Shown: positions 6,773-7,884 of the stretch, one piece after another | How the letters are laid out: each line of letters starts with the position of its first letter | Position numbering within the stretch: position 1 is the first letter of the stretch | Program-made: the position numbers and the translations under genes | Assembly: GCF_000159955.1 (NCBI RefSeq) | Contig: NZ_GG695975.1 | Location: 25,080-32,963, forward strand | Length of the DNA: 7,884 nucleotides | Source: Paenibacillus sp. oral taxon 786 str. D14 | GTDB taxonomy: Bacteria; Bacillota; Bacilli; Paenibacillales; Paenibacillaceae | Direction: 5' to 3' | The notes under the pieces: generated by a model | What the model saw: the letters and a program-made list of their open reading frames with translations, nothing else | Database searches by the model: none | What the model was told of the DNA's origin: nothing

Positions 6773-7159
6773 TTGGATAAAACCAAAGGAACGTTGGAAG
6801 CGGAAATAAGTAAAGCGTTGACCAACTGGGAGAAAAGTTATCTCGGGAGAGGGTCTGTCTTTGTCAAGTCAGATATCTTGAGGGATATGATTATTGTTAC
6901 AATGCAAAGAGTCCTGACTCCTGCCGAATATTCCTTGTGTCAGGACAAAGAAGGTCTGCTGCATGTGAAGACGAATCGAAATCGTCTGGTCGAATCAGGT
7001 GTTGAAGATTTGAAGAAAATTATCCTGGATATCACCGGTCTGGAAGTGTTGAGCTTCTTCACTGATGTCAGCACTCAGACCGGTGAGCGAGTGATGTTAT
7101 TCAAGCTTTCAGGCAGTTTGGAGAAACTTCTTTCAAGTCGCCCGAAGGAGGGAAACTGA
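6773..7159 (+). CDS. DUF2294 family protein (YbcI-like) in the dab operon
   Basis: The 128-residue product fits the DUF2294 family, represented in the B. subtilis dab cluster by YbcI. Diagnostic stretches are YLGRGSVFVKSDILRDMIIV (residues about 23-42), VLTPAEYSL (47-55), the RNRLVE segment and a C-terminal TGLEVLSFFTDVSTQTGERV followed by a hydrophobic strand. It has no signal peptide or membrane segment and is probably a small cytoplasmic alpha/beta protein. The TTG start at 6773 is supported by GAGGAGG (6758-6764, 8 nt away); no ATG lies near. It begins 21 nt after dabA and its TGA overlaps the ATG of the next gene. The molecular function of DUF2294 is not established; position between dabA and a carbonic-anhydrase homologue suggests assembly, regulation or bicarbonate sensing, but this is inference only. 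Confidence 0.85.
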   Translation: MDKTKGTLEAEISKALTNWEKSYLGRGSVFVKSDILRDMIIVTMQRVLTPAEYSLCQDKEGLLHVKTNRNRLVESGVEDLKKIILDITGLEVLSFFTDVSTQTGERVMLFKLSGSLEKLLSSRPKEGN

Positions 7160-7659
7160 TGGATATGAGACAGCAGAAGAAAGTACTGCTATTGACAGGA
7201 TTGCACCATGAAATGGAACCTGAAATATATGAAGTAATTCCAATTAAACCGGACAGCATGGTGACATTACGTGTTGCAGGGCCATTGATTGCTCATCGTT
7301 ACGGAGATTTAATGCGCACCATACTTCTACTTGTATATGGCCAGGATATCGAAGAAATTTATGTGGTAGGAGTACATGAGCGGCATTATATTACTGATGA
7401 TACCCCGACTCTATATGATCACCTTCACAAAAATGTAGAATTAAGAGATAAAATGCAAATAATAAATTATCTATTAAGCAGTAACCAGATTGATTTCCCG
7501 AATATGAGCTTGCAGGAATGGCTGTCAGACGGCAAATCTGTGCAGGAGAGCGTACAGCAAAGTGTTGATATGCTTAGCAATCATCCATTAGTACCGTCAG
7601 ACGTCAGGATTCACGGTTTATTCCTGAATGAAGACAGGGAAATTGTTGAGCTGGGGTAG
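7159..7659 (+). CDS. Cysteine-free beta-carbonic-anhydrase-like protein (probably non-catalytic)
   Basis: The 166-residue product has the layout of a small beta-carbonic anhydrase: a first strand ending at TGLHHEMEP (residues 13-21), VTLRVAGPLI (35-44) in the place of the RNAGG block, a helix DLMRTILLLV followed by the strand EEIYVVGVHERH (65-76) in the place of IxVxGHxxCG, and a C-terminal NHPLVPSDVRIHGLFLNEDR (141-160), typical of the last strands. The enzyme needs Cys-x-Asp-x-Arg and His-x2-Cys for zinc; here the first motif is gone and the second is His73-x2-His76. The whole protein contains no cysteine. It resembles the CA-like gene (ybcF) of the B. subtilis dab cluster. It is probably an inactive or altered homologue acting as partner or sensor for DabA/DabB. 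ATG at 7159 follows AAGGAGG (7145-7151) and overlaps the preceding TGA; ATG at 7165 is a less well spaced alternative. Confidence 0.75.
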   Translation: MDMRQQKKVLLLTGLHHEMEPEIYEVIPIKPDSMVTLRVAGPLIAHRYGDLMRTILLLVYGQDIEEIYVVGVHERHYITDDTPTLYDHLHKNVELRDKMQIINYLLSSNQIDFPNMSLQEWLSDGKSVQESVQQSVDMLSNHPLVPSDVRIHGLFLNEDREIVELG

Positions 7660-7884
7660 TCATTCCAGGCAATTAGTCGTGGATTCGGATCAAGAATGGA
7701 TTCATACTGCTCTTTCCAACCGTATTCTGCTTTCGAATCCAATTTTTTGTATCGTTCATATATTTTTTTGACGGATTTCCGGGGTCGCCCAGCCCCAATG
7801 TTTTATTCTAAAGCTACTAATAAAAGAAGGCAAATCGAAAATATTTGCCGGAAATCGTCCGAAATGAAGCGGAAGATCATTCCA
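7611..7884 (-). pseudogene. Possible frameshifted, unrecognised minus-strand gene fragment
   Basis: From the right edge (7884) the minus strand is open with a protein-like reading that includes HWGWATPEIRQ, then hits TGA within a few codons after a run of seven A (plus-strand T 7763-7769). Removing one base of that run joins it to a second frame, open from 7802 to TGA at 7613-7611, that reads IYERYKKLDSKAEYGWKEQY followed by ESILDPNPRLIAWNDY. Both halves look like real protein sequence, rich in aromatic and charged residues, and neither half has a usable start. I do not recognise the family. The 3' end would overlap the carbonic-anhydrase-like gene by about 49 nt, tail to tail. It may be a decayed gene, a sequencing error at the homopolymer, or chance. 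Confidence 0.25.
7680..7747 (+). terminator. Possible terminator of the dab operon
   Basis: TGGATTCG (7680-7687) and CGAATCCA (7734-7741) are perfect 8-nt inverted repeats, followed by ATTTTTT. A second GGATTC at about 7699-7704 could pair with the same right arm over a shorter loop. The loop is long (46 nt), so this is a weak terminator candidate. It starts 21 nt after the last dab gene. Confidence 0.3.

Noticed and set aside
1..7884. CRISPR arrays, tRNA or rRNA genes, prophage or toxin-antitoxin modules
   Set aside because: No regularly spaced repeats, no tRNA-like cloverleaf with the conserved T-arm, no rRNA segments and no such protein pairs were seen.

Overview
The window looks like a low-to-moderate GC Gram-positive (Bacillota) chromosome, probably of the Bacillus/Paenibacillus/Brevibacillus type. 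This rests on strong AGGAGG-type ribosome binding sites, TTG and GTG starts with good Shine-Dalgarno sites, a near-consensus sigma-A promoter, and genes whose closest remembered relatives are Bacillus KhtT, YitT-family proteins and the ndhF-ybcC-ybcF-ybcI cluster. The species cannot be named from the sequence alone.

Left part (1-2343, all on the minus strand). Read 5'->3' on that strand it holds: the C-terminal remnant of an IS481-like transposase (2343-2011); a small gene for an exported protein of unknown function that seems to carry a frameshift (1980-1627, continuing in another frame to 1604); khtT, a cyclic-di-AMP-responsive type regulatory subunit of a K+/H+ antiporter (1494-1003); and a YitT-family membrane protein cut by the window edge (856-1). 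The antiporter partner khtU does not follow khtT, so khtT looks like an orphan here. The gap 857-1002 contains only an 8-bp inverted repeat.

Centre and right (about 2344-7659, plus strand). This is a DAB inorganic-carbon accumulation operon: dabB (NuoL/NdhF-like membrane subunit), dabA (DUF2309, beta-carbonic-anhydrase-like active site), a DUF2294 gene (YbcI-like) and a beta-carbonic-anhydrase-like gene with no cysteine. dabB/dabA and DUF2294/CA-like overlap in TGATG stop/start junctions, and dabA is only 21 nt from the DUF2294 gene, so all four are probably co-transcribed and partly translationally coupled. DabA and DabB together should form a vectorial CO2-hydrating complex at the membrane that traps bicarbonate in the cytoplasm; the two small proteins are probably accessory or regulatory. 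A good promoter at 2367-2394 would leave a leader of about 225 nt before dabB, with nested inverted repeats and a terminator-like hairpin, which suggests attenuation-type control.

Right edge (7660-7884). A distant inverted repeat followed by a T run may terminate the operon. On the minus strand there is protein-like sequence that becomes continuous if one base is removed from a 7-T run; it is unrecognised and may be a decayed gene.

The most interesting points are the cysteine-free carbonic-anhydrase homologue inside the DAB operon, the loss in DabB of charged residues that drive proton pumping in NuoL, and the long structured leader in front of dabB.
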